A DNA stretch of 64,000 bases from Ulvibacter algarum (GCA_947488905.1 CANLBJ010000001.1:186001-250000); one strand, 5' to 3'; positions 35,326-44,681 are shown, numbered from the stretch's first letter. Numbers and translations: made by a program. The notes: a model not told the origin generated them from the sequence alone.

Positions 35326-37980
35326 CTACTTCCAGATAAGCGCCTTCTTAGAAGTCACACGTTTCTCATCTTCTTGATAGCTTTGAAATCTAGCTCTTAG
35401 CAATTGTTTTCTTCCTATTAGGTTTCTTGTAAACAGTAGTTTTGAGCTACGATTTGTTTTTTGCCAATGTTTAAAAAAGAGCAATGCTTCTTCTTTTCTT
35501 TCCCCAAAAACAGACGGAACTGCATAATAATTAGCAAAACCAAGTTTACGCCTTAACCACCCAGATTGAGCAATCATATACCTCGGGTTATCTATTGGGT
35601 CGATTATCTCTTGTAAGTAATTTATAAAATGAAGTCCCTCTTTTGCATTAGCATTAAGTAAACAACAAGTAATATCACCATTTTCAAATTGCTCAATAGA
35701 AAGGTTTACTCCTTTTACATTTTCAATATATTCTTTTTCTATCATTGCTTCTAACAAGGCAGAGGCAATATCTTGTAACTCTTTATCACGCCTACCATAT
35801 TTAAAATAAAGCTTGACTGCTTTTATAGTTTTAGGCATTAAGACCGAAACAAAACCTAACACAACTGCATAAAAGAAATATAGTATACCCTTAGAAAGGA
35901 TGGTCAATATGTTGTTAAAAATAATTTCGGGTAATGCGAGTGTAAAGAGCGCTACAATCTCTAACAGGGTATACTTTAAAGCATTTTTAAAATAGAGTTT
36001 TTTTATTTTTGCAAAAGCGTCAGGTTGATCATACTTTAATTTTAACTCCCGTACTAAAATAGCACCGTCGCCTATAGATTTTTTCCAACGCTGGGTTACA
36101 TCTTTTCTTTGCGAAGACAGCTTTATCATTGCTCTATTGAGAACATCAATATCATTTAAGTTGTCCAGCACATTAAGTCTGTCAAAACCATTTTCTATAT
36201 AGTTTTCTTTAGTTAATGAAATCCCGCAAAAAGCCTCAAACCTTCTAGATAATAATTTTAAATCTGCACCTCCAGATTCACTAGTGGGATCTAAACAGGC
36301 AATGTGCCATATATTTGCAACCTTATCTTCTTGAGCAGGATTTACTCTAATAGCTCGGCCTCTCATTTGGTTTGACATCACAAAAGAACCTACAAAAGAC
36401 GCCAAGATTAATGTATTAATCGCTGGTGCATCCCAACCCTCTCCCAACAATGATTTTGTACCCACAAGTACTTCAATATCACCAGACTCAAACAGCTGTG
36501 TCATAGCACCCACCATATGCTTGTTTGCTTGTGTGTTGGCTTTAATAATCACAAACTCAGAGTCGTGAACTACCTCTTGTGAGAAGTTTTCTGCGGAAAT
36601 AATCCTTGATAGATTATCCACTAAAGAATTATGAATAATCACCAATGAACCCGTTAATACCCCCAGTTTTGATAATTGCAAAGGATAATTTGGGTCATTC
36701 TTAATTTTATGAAGCAGGTATTGAAAAATAGGAACTACTCCTAATTTGTTGATTTTACTTAGTGAATCTGTATGTTTAAATTCTAAAAATTCTTTTCTAA
36801 TATAATCTGACAACACCACCATCCTAAGATTGCTTTTAAGTGCTGTGCTTTCAAGTTTTACTATTTCAGAAATACTTAAAAGCTTAGAGGGGCTTTGCGA
36901 GAGTGTTTTGTATAAAGAGCGCTCCCCTACTAGATTGATTCTCTTTTTGTCTAGTGCACCTATTTTTCTTAGTTGCTTTTCTATGGGTGTTAGCGTTGTT
37001 TCATCTTCAAGATATGACTCACGAAGCTCAATTAAAAATGGGGTAAGTAATTTTTCTATCCACGTATAACTCAATGAAGGAAACTTTACATTATCACCCT
37101 CAATGCCAAGTACAATTGTTTTAGTTTGGTCTATTTCTATTCCTGCCGCGTTAAGAAAAATCAAGATCGCAGAATACAACTCGGGGTTTTTATAGATTGC
37201 TTCTAGGCTGTCTTCCGTCTCTAAATAAAAAGGATGTTTTAATATAAATTGAATGAAATCTTCATTAACAGTTAGATCATTAGCAAAATTTATTAATTGC
37301 TGCCTGTAGTTGATAATATATTTAATCTGATCTTCATCTGGCTTAGAAAAATATACATAGTCTTGATGTGGGCAAATATTCCCTTCACGCACCAACTCTG
37401 GGATACCAATCTCCATATCTATGGGGCCACAGAGATCAAAATATTTTGTTATTTCTGCGAGATCGCTATCGTACGGCGGTGTTGCTGTTAGCGCTATTAC
37501 AGTACAATCTGGTATATCTTTAAGTGCAAAAAGAGGTTTCCACCATTCGTTTTTTAGGTGGTGCGCTTCATCTAGAACCAATGTTTCAATTCCTGCCTTT
37601 TTAAAATAAGCTAGCAGTTTTTCATTATTGTATTCTAAATCATTTTTAAAAAAAGAATGTAATGATTGATATGTTGTAAAAGTGATGTCTGCTAAGTCTT
37701 TAATATCAAAAGAGACAGAAACTACTTCCTTTTCTTTTACAAAACACTCCATCATACGATTGTACCATTGGTTACGTATAGTAAGTGTAGGTGCTAGTAC
37801 AATTGCCTTTTTGTTGAGGCGTTGCATCATCTCTAAGCCCAAAACCGTTTTACCAGAACCTGGCGGTGCCACTACGTGTAAATGGCGATCTTTATTGTGC
37901 GCTTCAAAATCTACCAAAAATCGCGCTTGATAGCTGCGCCAAGGGTAGATAAAGTTAAAGTGTTGGGATAGTAAACTCAA
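35326..37980 (-). CDS. SF2 DEAD/DEAH-box helicase with internal membrane segments
   Basis: 884-residue superfamily 2 helicase. Motif I PPGSGKT (39-45), Ia LAPTLTIRNQW, II DEAHH (137-141), III LTATPP (164-169), a long insertion up to about 440, then the second RecA domain with LVGTKSLLGEGWDAP and VI QMRGRAIR (538-545). After the helicase core there are two strongly hydrophobic stretches at about 666-690 and 695-720, and a soluble C-terminal domain (LRRKLGFANYYAVPSVFGERKEEA in parts). Membrane segments are unusual in an SF2 helicase. The start is TTG 37980; the in-frame stop at 37993-37995 and the nearby motif I leave no alternative. Role unknown: repair or phage defence are guesses. Confidence 0.85.
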   Translation of the reverse strand: MSLLSQHFNFIYPWRSYQARFLVDFEAHNKDRHLHVVAPPGSGKTVLGLEMMQRLNKKAIVLAPTLTIRNQWYNRMMECFVKEKEVVSVSFDIKDLADITFTTYQSLHSFFKNDLEYNNEKLLAYFKKAGIETLVLDEAHHLKNEWWKPLFALKDIPDCTVIALTATPPYDSDLAEITKYFDLCGPIDMEIGIPELVREGNICPHQDYVYFSKPDEDQIKYIINYRQQLINFANDLTVNEDFIQFILKHPFYLETEDSLEAIYKNPELYSAILIFLNAAGIEIDQTKTIVLGIEGDNVKFPSLSYTWIEKLLTPFLIELRESYLEDETTLTPIEKQLRKIGALDKKRINLVGERSLYKTLSQSPSKLLSISEIVKLESTALKSNLRMVVLSDYIRKEFLEFKHTDSLSKINKLGVVPIFQYLLHKIKNDPNYPLQLSKLGVLTGSLVIIHNSLVDNLSRIISAENFSQEVVHDSEFVIIKANTQANKHMVGAMTQLFESGDIEVLVGTKSLLGEGWDAPAINTLILASFVGSFVMSNQMRGRAIRVNPAQEDKVANIWHIACLDPTSESGGADLKLLSRRFEAFCGISLTKENYIENGFDRLNVLDNLNDIDVLNRAMIKLSSQRKDVTQRWKKSIGDGAILVRELKLKYDQPDAFAKIKKLYFKNALKYTLLEIVALFTLALPEIIFNNILTILSKGILYFFYAVVLGFVSVLMPKTIKAVKLYFKYGRRDKELQDIASALLEAMIEKEYIENVKGVNLSIEQFENGDITCCLLNANAKEGLHFINYLQEIIDPIDNPRYMIAQSGWLRRKLGFANYYAVPSVFGERKEEALLFFKHWQKTNRSSKLLFTRNLIGRKQLLRARFQSYQEDEKRVTSKKALIWK

Positions 37981-38096
37981 GACGCCTAAGGCTCAATTTA
38001 TATTGGTAAATTTGCAAGGTTAAAAATACAGTTTTGAAACGAGTTTTTTTACTGAAATAGTAACAGCTTTAATGATCAGTAATATTTTGATTCTGT

Positions 38097-38118
38097 CTCC
38101 TCGAGCGCAATCGAGAGG
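38097..38118. repeat. Inverted-repeat hairpin upstream of hemB
   Basis: CTCCTCGAGCGCAATCGAGAGG, the same hairpin as at 30322 and 31121 with one change in the loop. It lies in the 239-bp gap between the divergent helicase and hemB genes. Confidence 0.65.
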
Positions 38119-38219
38119 TAATTTTTACAGTAAAGATTTTAAATTAGGTTTCGTGTGCAAATCACGGTACTTTCAAAATAATTGCATTATTTATTATTAA
38201 TGCTCAACAATACATCATT

Positions 38220-39209
38220 ATGTACCCATTAAGAAGAAACAGAAGATTAAGAACTACAGAGGCAATGCGTAGCCTTGTAAGAGAAAACAGTATCTCTCCT
38301 AATGACTTTATCGTTCCTATTTTTATCGTGGAAGGTAAAAGCATTAAAGAAGAAATAGCCTCAATGCCTAATTACTACCGCTATAGTCTAGATATGCTTA
38401 AGGCAGAAATTAAAGAGCTATGGTCTTTAGGTTTAAAAAGCGTTTTGCTTTTTGTAAAAGTGCCAGAAAACTTAAAGGACAATGCAGGTAAAGAAGCTTT
38501 AAACCCAGAAGGGTTAATGCAACGTGCTATTAAAACCGTAAAAGATGTTTGCCCAGAAATGATAGTGATGACAGATGTTGCCCTAGATCCATATTCTAAA
38601 TACGGTCACGATGGTATAATACAAAATGGTGAGATTGTAAACGACCCAACAAACGTTTTTCTAGCAAAAATGGGACTAAGCCACGCACAAGCAGGAGCAG
38701 ACATTGTAGCACCTAGCGATATGATGGATGGTCGTATACTTGCCATGCGATCTTTATTAGAAGAAGAAGGTTATTACAATACTGGGATAATGAGCTATAG
38801 TGCTAAATATGCATCAGCTTTTTATGGCCCTTTTAGAGATGCACTTGATAGTGCACCAGTAGATTTACAGAACATCCCAAAAGATAAAAAATCTTATCAA
38901 ATGGACCCTGCAAATAGAGAAGAAGCCATTAAAGAAACCCTAATGGATATAGACGAAGGCGCAGACATTGTGATGGTAAAGCCTGGTCTTTGCTATCTAG
39001 ATATTGTACGCGATATTCGTGAAGTTGTAGACGTACCCGTTGCCGTATATCAAGTAAGTGGAGAGTATGCAATGCTTAAAGCTGCTGCAGAAAAAGGCTG
39101 GTTAAATCACGACGCAGTAATGATGGAACAGATTTTGAGTATAAAAAGAGCAGGAGCAACAATGATTGCAAGTTATTTTGCAAAAGATGTTGTGAAGCTG
39201 TTATCTTAA
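38220..39209 (+). CDS. hemB: Delta-aminolevulinic acid dehydratase (porphobilinogen synthase)
   Basis: 329-residue enzyme that condenses two 5-aminolevulinates into porphobilinogen. Landmarks: RRNRRLR at the N-terminus, FIVPIFIVEG, MTDVALDPYSKYGHDGI, ADIVAPSDMMDGR, the Schiff-base lysines in SYSAKYASAFYGPFRDA and DIVMVKPGLCYLD. The metal-binding region has Asp and Ala (DVALDPY...GHDG) where zinc enzymes have Cys (DVCLCPY...GHCG), so this is the Mg-stimulated, zinc-independent type. It is separate from the hemA-hemF run by the helicase gene. Confidence 0.97.
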   Translation: MYPLRRNRRLRTTEAMRSLVRENSISPNDFIVPIFIVEGKSIKEEIASMPNYYRYSLDMLKAEIKELWSLGLKSVLLFVKVPENLKDNAGKEALNPEGLMQRAIKTVKDVCPEMIVMTDVALDPYSKYGHDGIIQNGEIVNDPTNVFLAKMGLSHAQAGADIVAPSDMMDGRILAMRSLLEEEGYYNTGIMSYSAKYASAFYGPFRDALDSAPVDLQNIPKDKKSYQMDPANREEAIKETLMDIDEGADIVMVKPGLCYLDIVRDIREVVDVPVAVYQVSGEYAMLKAAAEKGWLNHDAVMMEQILSIKRAGATMIASYFAKDVVKLLS

Positions 39210-39218
39210 TAATCAACT

Positions 39219-39920
39219 ATGAAACTATACCTTTTCTTATTCCTTTTTATTGCAAGTTTTTCTTCAGAAATATTAGCCCAAGGAGAACCTAAGCCTATTC
39301 AGATTAATAGTCAAACTATCATAAAAGACCCAGAAGGAAACAAAGTCACATTTCCAATTTTCATGAGCTTGATGGATAGTAAAGAATGGACTATAGAGCC
39401 AAAAGCGACAGCTAGTGGTGAGCAATACATTCAGTTAGTTAAACTTTCTGAGGCACAGCAAAACTCTATGGTGGCAATGAAATCTCAAGAAACCAATGCC
39501 TTTAATGGTAATACCATCCCTTATTATAACTTAATAGACCGCGATGGCAATGTCATTAAAACAGACAATACTAAAGGTAAAGTTGTGGTCTTTAACTTTT
39601 GGTTTGCAAGCTGCCCTCCCTGTATAAAAGAAATACCTGAGTTGAATAAAGTATATGAAAAGTATAAAAATAATGAAGATATTGTTTTTGCCGCTATCAC
39701 CTTTGAGAAAGAAGACAAGATTGCTAGGTTTCAAGAGAGATACAATTTAAAATACCCTATTGTGGGGCAAACAGGTTCTTTTAGCCAAGCGATTACTAGA
39801 GGTGCTTATCCTACAAATGTTATTGTAAAAAGAGATGGGTCTATACAAGAGTATATTTCTGGTGGGATGGTAGGTATAGGTAAACAAATTGAGGCGGCTA
39901 TAGAGGCTGCGCTTAATTAA
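39219..39920 (+). CDS. TlpA-family thioredoxin-like protein
   Basis: 233-residue periplasmic redox protein with signal peptide (MKLYLFLFLFIASFSSEILAQ). A linker region precedes a TlpA/ResA-like thioredoxin domain with the CPPC active site at residues 132-135 in FNFWFASCPPCIKEIP, and the cis-Pro region GAYPTNVIV near 207. It is likely to reduce disulfides in the periplasm, for example for cytochrome c maturation; the partner cannot be told. It lies 9 bp after hemB, so it may share its transcript. Confidence 0.9.
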   Translation: MKLYLFLFLFIASFSSEILAQGEPKPIQINSQTIIKDPEGNKVTFPIFMSLMDSKEWTIEPKATASGEQYIQLVKLSEAQQNSMVAMKSQETNAFNGNTIPYYNLIDRDGNVIKTDNTKGKVVVFNFWFASCPPCIKEIPELNKVYEKYKNNEDIVFAAITFEKEDKIARFQERYNLKYPIVGQTGSFSQAITRGAYPTNVIVKRDGSIQEYISGGMVGIGKQIEAAIEAALN

Positions 39921-40034
39921 CAATTTAAGATTTGGAGTTACTTATACTTTAATTTTTAACCTTTTATGTATTGTAAAAATTTTAGATTTCTGCTTTAATT
40001 TCGATTTCGATTTCAAATCTTTATCTTCGGAAAT

Positions 40035-40547
40035 ATGAAACATTTATTACTTCTACTATTTATTAGTATTTCGGCAACAACTATGGCGCAACAAACTACT
40101 GTAAAAACAGCTTGGCTAGAGAAGTGGAACAACTCAAAAGAATACCTCATCGGGATTGCAGAAGCAATGCCAGAAGAGTATTACGACTTTAAACCTACCG
40201 AGCGCCAAATGACTTTTCAAGACCAATTGTTGCACATAAAAGGTAATATGGATTGGTTGAGTAACACTTATTTTACAGAAGCTGGTTTTGACAAAACAAT
40301 TGGCGAGCAACCCTCCTCCAAAGCATACCTTATTGAACATATTAAAGCTGCATTTGACAGTACTTATTTTATAGTAGAAAGCACCCCTGATGAAGATTTA
40401 AGTGATACCGTAGATTTTTTTGCTGGCAAAAAAAGTAAAATTCAAATATTAAATTTATTACAAGACCATGTCTCTCACCATAGAGGACAACTCATTGTTT
40501 ACCTTAATTTAAAAGAAATAGAGCCACCTAAGTTTATAGGTTGGTAA
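40035..40547 (+). CDS. DinB-family protein with signal peptide
   Basis: 170-residue four-helix-bundle protein. After a signal peptide (MKHLLLLLFISISATTMAQ) the DinB/YfiT-like metal site is spread over three helices: His in FQDQLLHIKGNMDWL, and two His in LLQDHVSHHRGQLIVYL near residue 150. PEEYYDFKPTERQMTF is the typical opening of DinB domains in Bacteroidota. DinB-fold proteins are metal-binding thiol transferases or hydrolases; the role here is unknown. A TTTCCGAAG motif on the minus strand (40025-40033) lies just before the ATG. Confidence 0.85.
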   Translation: MKHLLLLLFISISATTMAQQTTVKTAWLEKWNNSKEYLIGIAEAMPEEYYDFKPTERQMTFQDQLLHIKGNMDWLSNTYFTEAGFDKTIGEQPSSKAYLIEHIKAAFDSTYFIVESTPDEDLSDTVDFFAGKKSKIQILNLLQDHVSHHRGQLIVYLNLKEIEPPKFIGW

Positions 40548-40548
40548 A

Positions 40549-40569
40549 CCTTCGACTCCGCTCAGGATG
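40549..40569. repeat. CTTCGACTCCGCTCAG-type intergenic repeat
   Basis: CCTTCGACTCCGCTCAGGATG immediately after the DinB gene, one of the very short dispersed intergenic repeats of this genome (compare 240 and 62647). Confidence 0.55.
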
Positions 40570-40780
40570 CGATTTTACATTTAGAAAAGGACAGTTTGAA
40601 CCGTCGTCATTCGCTTAACCCATTACAAGAATCAATACATAAATTAAGAGTCTTCTTTTGTGGTTCGTGCAGCAGTAAAGCAGCGGTCTTGGGTCAAATC
40701 ATCAATGCACTAGCAAAAATTAAAATATCTTTAATATTCAAAATCATAGCAATATCTTACCTTGCAAAAAAATCTAACAA

Positions 40781-41872
40781 ATGGGCTTATTAATACTTTA
40801 CGCAGTACTTTCTATCTTCTTTTCGTTTCTCTGTTCTATACTTGAAGCTGCTTTATTGAGCTTCACTCCTACATTTATTAAAATGAAAAAGAGTGAAGGA
40901 AAAGGGTATGCAGACACACTTGCAGCTCTTAAAAAAGACATAGACCAGCCTTTAATTGCAATACTAACTATTAACACAATTGCACACACAGTAGGTGCAA
41001 TTTTAGTGGGTGTACAAGCAGAAAGCTTAGATTTTGACATTAATTTCTTTGGGATTAATATCGTTGGGATTGTATCAGCAATAATGACATTGTTGATTTT
41101 GATTATTTCAGAAATTATTCCTAAAACCATTGGTGCAACCTACTGGAAGAGCTTAGGTAATTTTACTGCAAAAGCTCTCAACATTATCATATTTCCGCTG
41201 AAATATACAGGGATTTTATGGTTGTTAAACTTGACTACAAAAATGATAGGAAAGTCTGCCCACGTTAGCACAATGAGCCGTGAAGAGTTTTTGGCAATCA
41301 CAGAAGCAGCAGAAATGGAAGGTGTGTTTGAAGATAATGAAAGCGCTGTAATAAAGAACCTTTTGGTTTTTAAATCTGTGATGGCAAAAAATGTGATGAC
41401 TCCTTTTCCAGTAGTTGTAAAGGCAGATGAAAGCTTAACATTACAAGAGTTTTATGATGCCAACAAGGGGTTACAGTTTTCTAGAATACCTGTTTTTCAT
41501 GAACAGTCACATAACATTAGTGGTTTTGTGCTTAAAGATGATATTCTTGAGCAAATTTTAGAATCTCACGGGGCTAAAACTCTGGCAGATATTAAGCGTG
41601 AAATTTCTGTGGTTAATGCAGAAAAGCCAATTCCAGAAATGTTTGAAACATTTATTGAAAAACGCGCACATTTATCGCTAGTAGTTGATGAGTTTGGGAA
41701 CAACATAGGCGTCGTTACAATGGAAGATATTATTGAAACGCTACTTGGACTTGAGATCATGGATGAAAGCGATGACATAGAAGATATGCAGGTTCAAGCC
41801 AGAAAAAACTGGGAACGTCGTGCAAAAAGAATGGGGATTTCTGTAGAAGATCTTGAGAAAGATAACGAATAA
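40781..41872 (+). CDS. CNNM-domain/CBS-pair membrane protein (hemolysin C-like)
   Basis: 363-residue membrane protein. The N-terminal CNNM (DUF21) domain has three or four helices (about 1-155; SFLCSILEAALLSFTPTFI and PLIAILTINTIAHTVGAIL). A CBS pair follows at about 190-330 (NVMTPFPVVVKADESLTL and HLSLVVDEFGNNIGVVTMEDI). Such proteins are linked to Mg2+ or Co2+ efflux (CorB/CorC-like). The C-terminal CorC_HlyC domain seen in longer members is missing; the protein ends shortly after the CBS pair. Confidence 0.9.
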   Translation: MGLLILYAVLSIFFSFLCSILEAALLSFTPTFIKMKKSEGKGYADTLAALKKDIDQPLIAILTINTIAHTVGAILVGVQAESLDFDINFFGINIVGIVSAIMTLLILIISEIIPKTIGATYWKSLGNFTAKALNIIIFPLKYTGILWLLNLTTKMIGKSAHVSTMSREEFLAITEAAEMEGVFEDNESAVIKNLLVFKSVMAKNVMTPFPVVVKADESLTLQEFYDANKGLQFSRIPVFHEQSHNISGFVLKDDILEQILESHGAKTLADIKREISVVNAEKPIPEMFETFIEKRAHLSLVVDEFGNNIGVVTMEDIIETLLGLEIMDESDDIEDMQVQARKNWERRAKRMGISVEDLEKDNE

Positions 41873-44098
41873 TTAAACCTCCTGTGTTACACTTAAATGC
41901 CTCAATATAGTAGTTAAAAACTGGGCTACATCATACGGTTTTAATATAATATCATTCATCCCTGCATTAATGATATTTGCTCTTGCTTCTTCAATTTCTA
42001 CTGCCGTTAATGCGATAATAGGCAATGTTTTATTGTAACTTCTTATTCTTTCTGTTGCTTCTATTCCGCCCATTTTTGGCATATGAATATCCATCAACAC
42101 CAAGTTAAATTTATTTTTTTGTACTTGCTCTATAGCTTGTAAACCATCATCTGCAAGTGTGGTTTTAAAATGTCTTGTCTCTAATATTCTTTGTGTTACT
42201 TTTTGATTAATCTTGTTATCATCTACAATCAAAATATGCATGTTTTCAAATACAGATTCCGTGGGTGAAATAACTTCATTAATAACAGAAAACTCATTAA
42301 TGTTTTTTACATTTTCTTCTAGAGAAATGACAAAAGAGAAAATTGCTCCATTACCTGGAGAGCTCTTTAAGTCTATTTTACTATCATAAATGTCTAATAG
42401 TTTTCTTACAATAGGCAGTCCTAGTCCTGTACCCTGATAATTATAGTTGTTGCTCTCTATTTGAGAGAACTCTTCAAATATTGATTCTTGTTTTTCTAAA
42501 GGAATTCCTATACCGTTGTCTTTAATAAAAAACTGTGTTTCATAAAGTCCTTTTCTATTTTTCCCCAATGATTTTATTACAATTTCAATGGTTCCGTTTT
42601 CATTAAATTTTACGGCGTTCCCTACTAGATTCATTAATATTTGAGAGAGTTTAATAGAATCTCCTATTAAGTTAGTGGGTAGCGTCTCATCAATACTTAC
42701 TTGTATTTTGTTATTGTTTTGCTCTAGACTAAAGGCAAAAGAATTTGTGATATTATTGACAAGCTTTTTTAAGTTAAATGGAGCACGCTCTAACTTCATT
42801 CCATTGGCATCAACTTTATTTAATGTAAGAACATCATTTATTAAAGCTAGTAGATAGTCTGCAGAAAATTTAAGAGATTTTAAATCGTCCTTATGACCGC
42901 CTAAGTTTTCATCTTCTAGTAAAATAGTTGACAAGCCTATAACACCATAAAGAGGGGTTCTTAATTCATGACTTACCGTAGAGAAAAACTGTGTTTTTAA
43001 TTTTGATAATCTTTCTGCCTCTTCTTTTGCTTTAATTAGTTGATCGTTGTTCTCATTTAGTTTTTTCACAATCTTTCTTCTACCTCTGTACAGTAAAAAA
43101 GCGGCAATAAATGCAGCAAGCAAGATTATACTTGCCACAATAAAAATATTTGAAAGCAGCCTTGATGTTGTTGCTTTTTCATGAGAAATAGTTTGTTCTA
43201 CCTTTGCTTTATTTAAGTCAATCTCGTATTGAGCAAGCTTTAATTTTGCACTGGCTTCTTGAAATTGTTGCTCCCTAATAATAGTATTATACTTAGATTC
43301 TAGTTTCTTTTCAACTTTTAAACTCTCTATAGCCTCAGCGAGATTACCGTTTTTTTGATATCCTTCAGACAAAAAACTTTGAGCTTCTAGCTCTTGTTGT
43401 ATAAAATCACCATCATTAGCTCGTTGTGCTGCTCCTTTTAAAAGAAAAATGGCATGTGAGCCTCTATTGCGTAGCATATGATATCTCCCTCTCAGTATGT
43501 CAAGATTAATGCTGTATAATGGATGTCTCTCTGTATTTGATTCAATAATTCTTCTACAAGTATTAAGATAAGGCAATGCCTCTGATGGTTTTTCTAGATT
43601 TATGTAAACCCAAGCAACATTTAATATTGATGCTAACCTATCTTTATCTTCTTCTCCAGCTTTTTTACTAATCTCTATTGCTTTTTCAAAATTCTCCCTT
43701 GCTTTTTGCAAATCTCCTCCTGTCTCCATGTAAGCGTTACCAATATCATTATAAACACCTCTAATCAAACTATCCTTTTTTGAGAGAATAGCATAATTTA
43801 AAGCTTTTCTATAATGTGAAAGACTATTGCTAGAATCACGCATTGATAGATAAACAGAGCCTAATCTTAAATTGCCTTTTGCAGCAAAAATGTAATTGTT
43901 GGTTTTTAGTGCTTCTTTTTCAATGATAGCACTTGTGGCAATAGCACCTTTGTAATCAAAATCATGCTGTTGTGTGTAAGTTTTTTCAACTAAAATAAGT
44001 AAACTATCTTTAGATATATTTGATTCTTGAGCAAGTGCAGTTTGAATGTTGCAAAAAAGACACAACAAAACTAGTAGCGCGGGGGATAAAAATTTCAT
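41873..44098 (-). CDS. TPR hybrid histidine kinase with receiver domain
   Basis: 741-residue sensor. A signal peptide (MKFLSPALLVLLCLFC) precedes periplasmic TPR repeats (about 25-300), a transmembrane helix (ILLAAFIAAFLLYRGRRK), a coiled-coil-like linker, the phosphoacceptor domain (FFSTVSHELRTPLYGV), the HATPase domain (LMNLVGNAVKFNENG, IKDNGIGIP, GTGLGLPIVRK) and a C-terminal receiver (ILIVDDNKINQKV, phospho-Asp in NLVLMDIHMPKMGG). The frame is open to 44158, but a full -33/-7 promoter at 44119-44148 lies inside that extension, so ATG 44098 is the start. The output partner is not adjacent. Confidence 0.93.
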   Translation of the reverse strand: MKFLSPALLVLLCLFCNIQTALAQESNISKDSLLILVEKTYTQQHDFDYKGAIATSAIIEKEALKTNNYIFAAKGNLRLGSVYLSMRDSSNSLSHYRKALNYAILSKKDSLIRGVYNDIGNAYMETGGDLQKARENFEKAIEISKKAGEEDKDRLASILNVAWVYINLEKPSEALPYLNTCRRIIESNTERHPLYSINLDILRGRYHMLRNRGSHAIFLLKGAAQRANDGDFIQQELEAQSFLSEGYQKNGNLAEAIESLKVEKKLESKYNTIIREQQFQEASAKLKLAQYEIDLNKAKVEQTISHEKATTSRLLSNIFIVASIILLAAFIAAFLLYRGRRKIVKKLNENNDQLIKAKEEAERLSKLKTQFFSTVSHELRTPLYGVIGLSTILLEDENLGGHKDDLKSLKFSADYLLALINDVLTLNKVDANGMKLERAPFNLKKLVNNITNSFAFSLEQNNNKIQVSIDETLPTNLIGDSIKLSQILMNLVGNAVKFNENGTIEIVIKSLGKNRKGLYETQFFIKDNGIGIPLEKQESIFEEFSQIESNNYNYQGTGLGLPIVRKLLDIYDSKIDLKSSPGNGAIFSFVISLEENVKNINEFSVINEVISPTESVFENMHILIVDDNKINQKVTQRILETRHFKTTLADDGLQAIEQVQKNKFNLVLMDIHMPKMGGIEATERIRSYNKTLPIIALTAVEIEEARANIINAGMNDIILKPYDVAQFLTTILRHLSVTQEV

Positions 44099-44118
44099 AG
44101 AGGAGAGGTTGGCTAACA

Positions 44119-44148
44119 CAAACTTAACAATTACAACCAAAACTACAA
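44119..44148 (-). promoter_or_regulatory. Promoter of the hybrid histidine kinase gene
   Basis: On the minus strand TTG (44148-44146), a 19-bp spacer, then TAAGTTTG (44126-44119): the best full match to the Bacteroidota consensus TTG-N19-TAnnTTTG in the window. It lies 20 nt before ATG 44098. Confidence 0.75.
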
Positions 44149-44193
44149 GCTTTATCATTTTTTTTCACACCTTTTCTGCTTGCCTATATTATG

Positions 44194-44201
44194 TATCTTT
44201 G
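44194..44201 (+). promoter_or_regulatory. -7 promoter element of the MGMT gene
   Basis: TATCTTTG, an exact TAnnTTTG match, ending 3 nt before ATG 44205; the transcript would be leaderless or nearly so. Confidence 0.5.
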
Positions 44202-44204
44202 AGT

Positions 44205-44681
44205 ATGGAGTCATTTATTTTACAAACAGAACTTGATTATCTTGAAATAAAAGGCACAATAAATGGTGTTAGTTCCATTAAGTTTTTAAATATTACTCCT
44301 GAAATTTTAAGGACAGAAATTCCTCCTGCTTTAAAACCAATTGTTACACAACTACAAGAGTATTTTGAAGGCAATCGCACTCATTTTGATATAAAACTTG
44401 ATCCTGAAGGGACGATATTTCAGAAAAAAGTATGGGCGCAGCTACAGACCATCCCTTATGGCAAAACAGTCTCTTATCAAAAAATAGCAAATGACCTAGG
44501 GGACCCAAAAGTAATAAGAGCAGCAGCCTCTGCAAACGGGAAAAACCCTATTTCAATTGTAATACCTTGCCATCGTGTTATTGGTAGTGATGGAAGCCTA
44601 ACAGGTTATGCGGGTGGTTTACATCGTAAAAAATGGCTTTTAGAACACGAGAGCCCTGTAACTCAAGGTAAATTGTTCTAA
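44205..44681 (+). CDS. ogt: Methylated-DNA--protein-cysteine methyltransferase
   Basis: 158-residue suicide enzyme that takes the alkyl group from O6-alkylguanine onto its own Cys. Conserved parts: FQKKVWAQLQTIPYGKTVSYQKIA, read in parts, with the helix-turn-helix that binds DNA, the AAASANGKNPISIVIPCHRVIG region with the acceptor Cys in PCHR, and SLTGYAGGLHRKKWLLEHE. The frame is open upstream to 44046, but ATG 44205 (MESFILQTELDYLEI) gives the normal N-terminus. It is divergent from the hybrid kinase gene. Confidence 0.94.
   Translation: MESFILQTELDYLEIKGTINGVSSIKFLNITPEILRTEIPPALKPIVTQLQEYFEGNRTHFDIKLDPEGTIFQKKVWAQLQTIPYGKTVSYQKIANDLGDPKVIRAAASANGKNPISIVIPCHRVIGSDGSLTGYAGGLHRKKWLLEHESPVTQGKLF

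Noticed and set aside
30322-38118. Three CCTCGAGCGC hairpins considered as a CRISPR-like array
   Set aside because: Copies are hundreds to thousands of bases apart with genes between them; no regular spacers.
40596-40793. 65-codon frame between the DinB and CNNM genes
   Set aside because: No known features, overlaps the CNNM start, and lies in a gap with a dispersed repeat; a chance frame is more likely.
44046-44204. 53-residue N-terminal extension of the MGMT gene
   Set aside because: It overlaps the divergent kinase gene and its promoter; family members start near ATG 44205.
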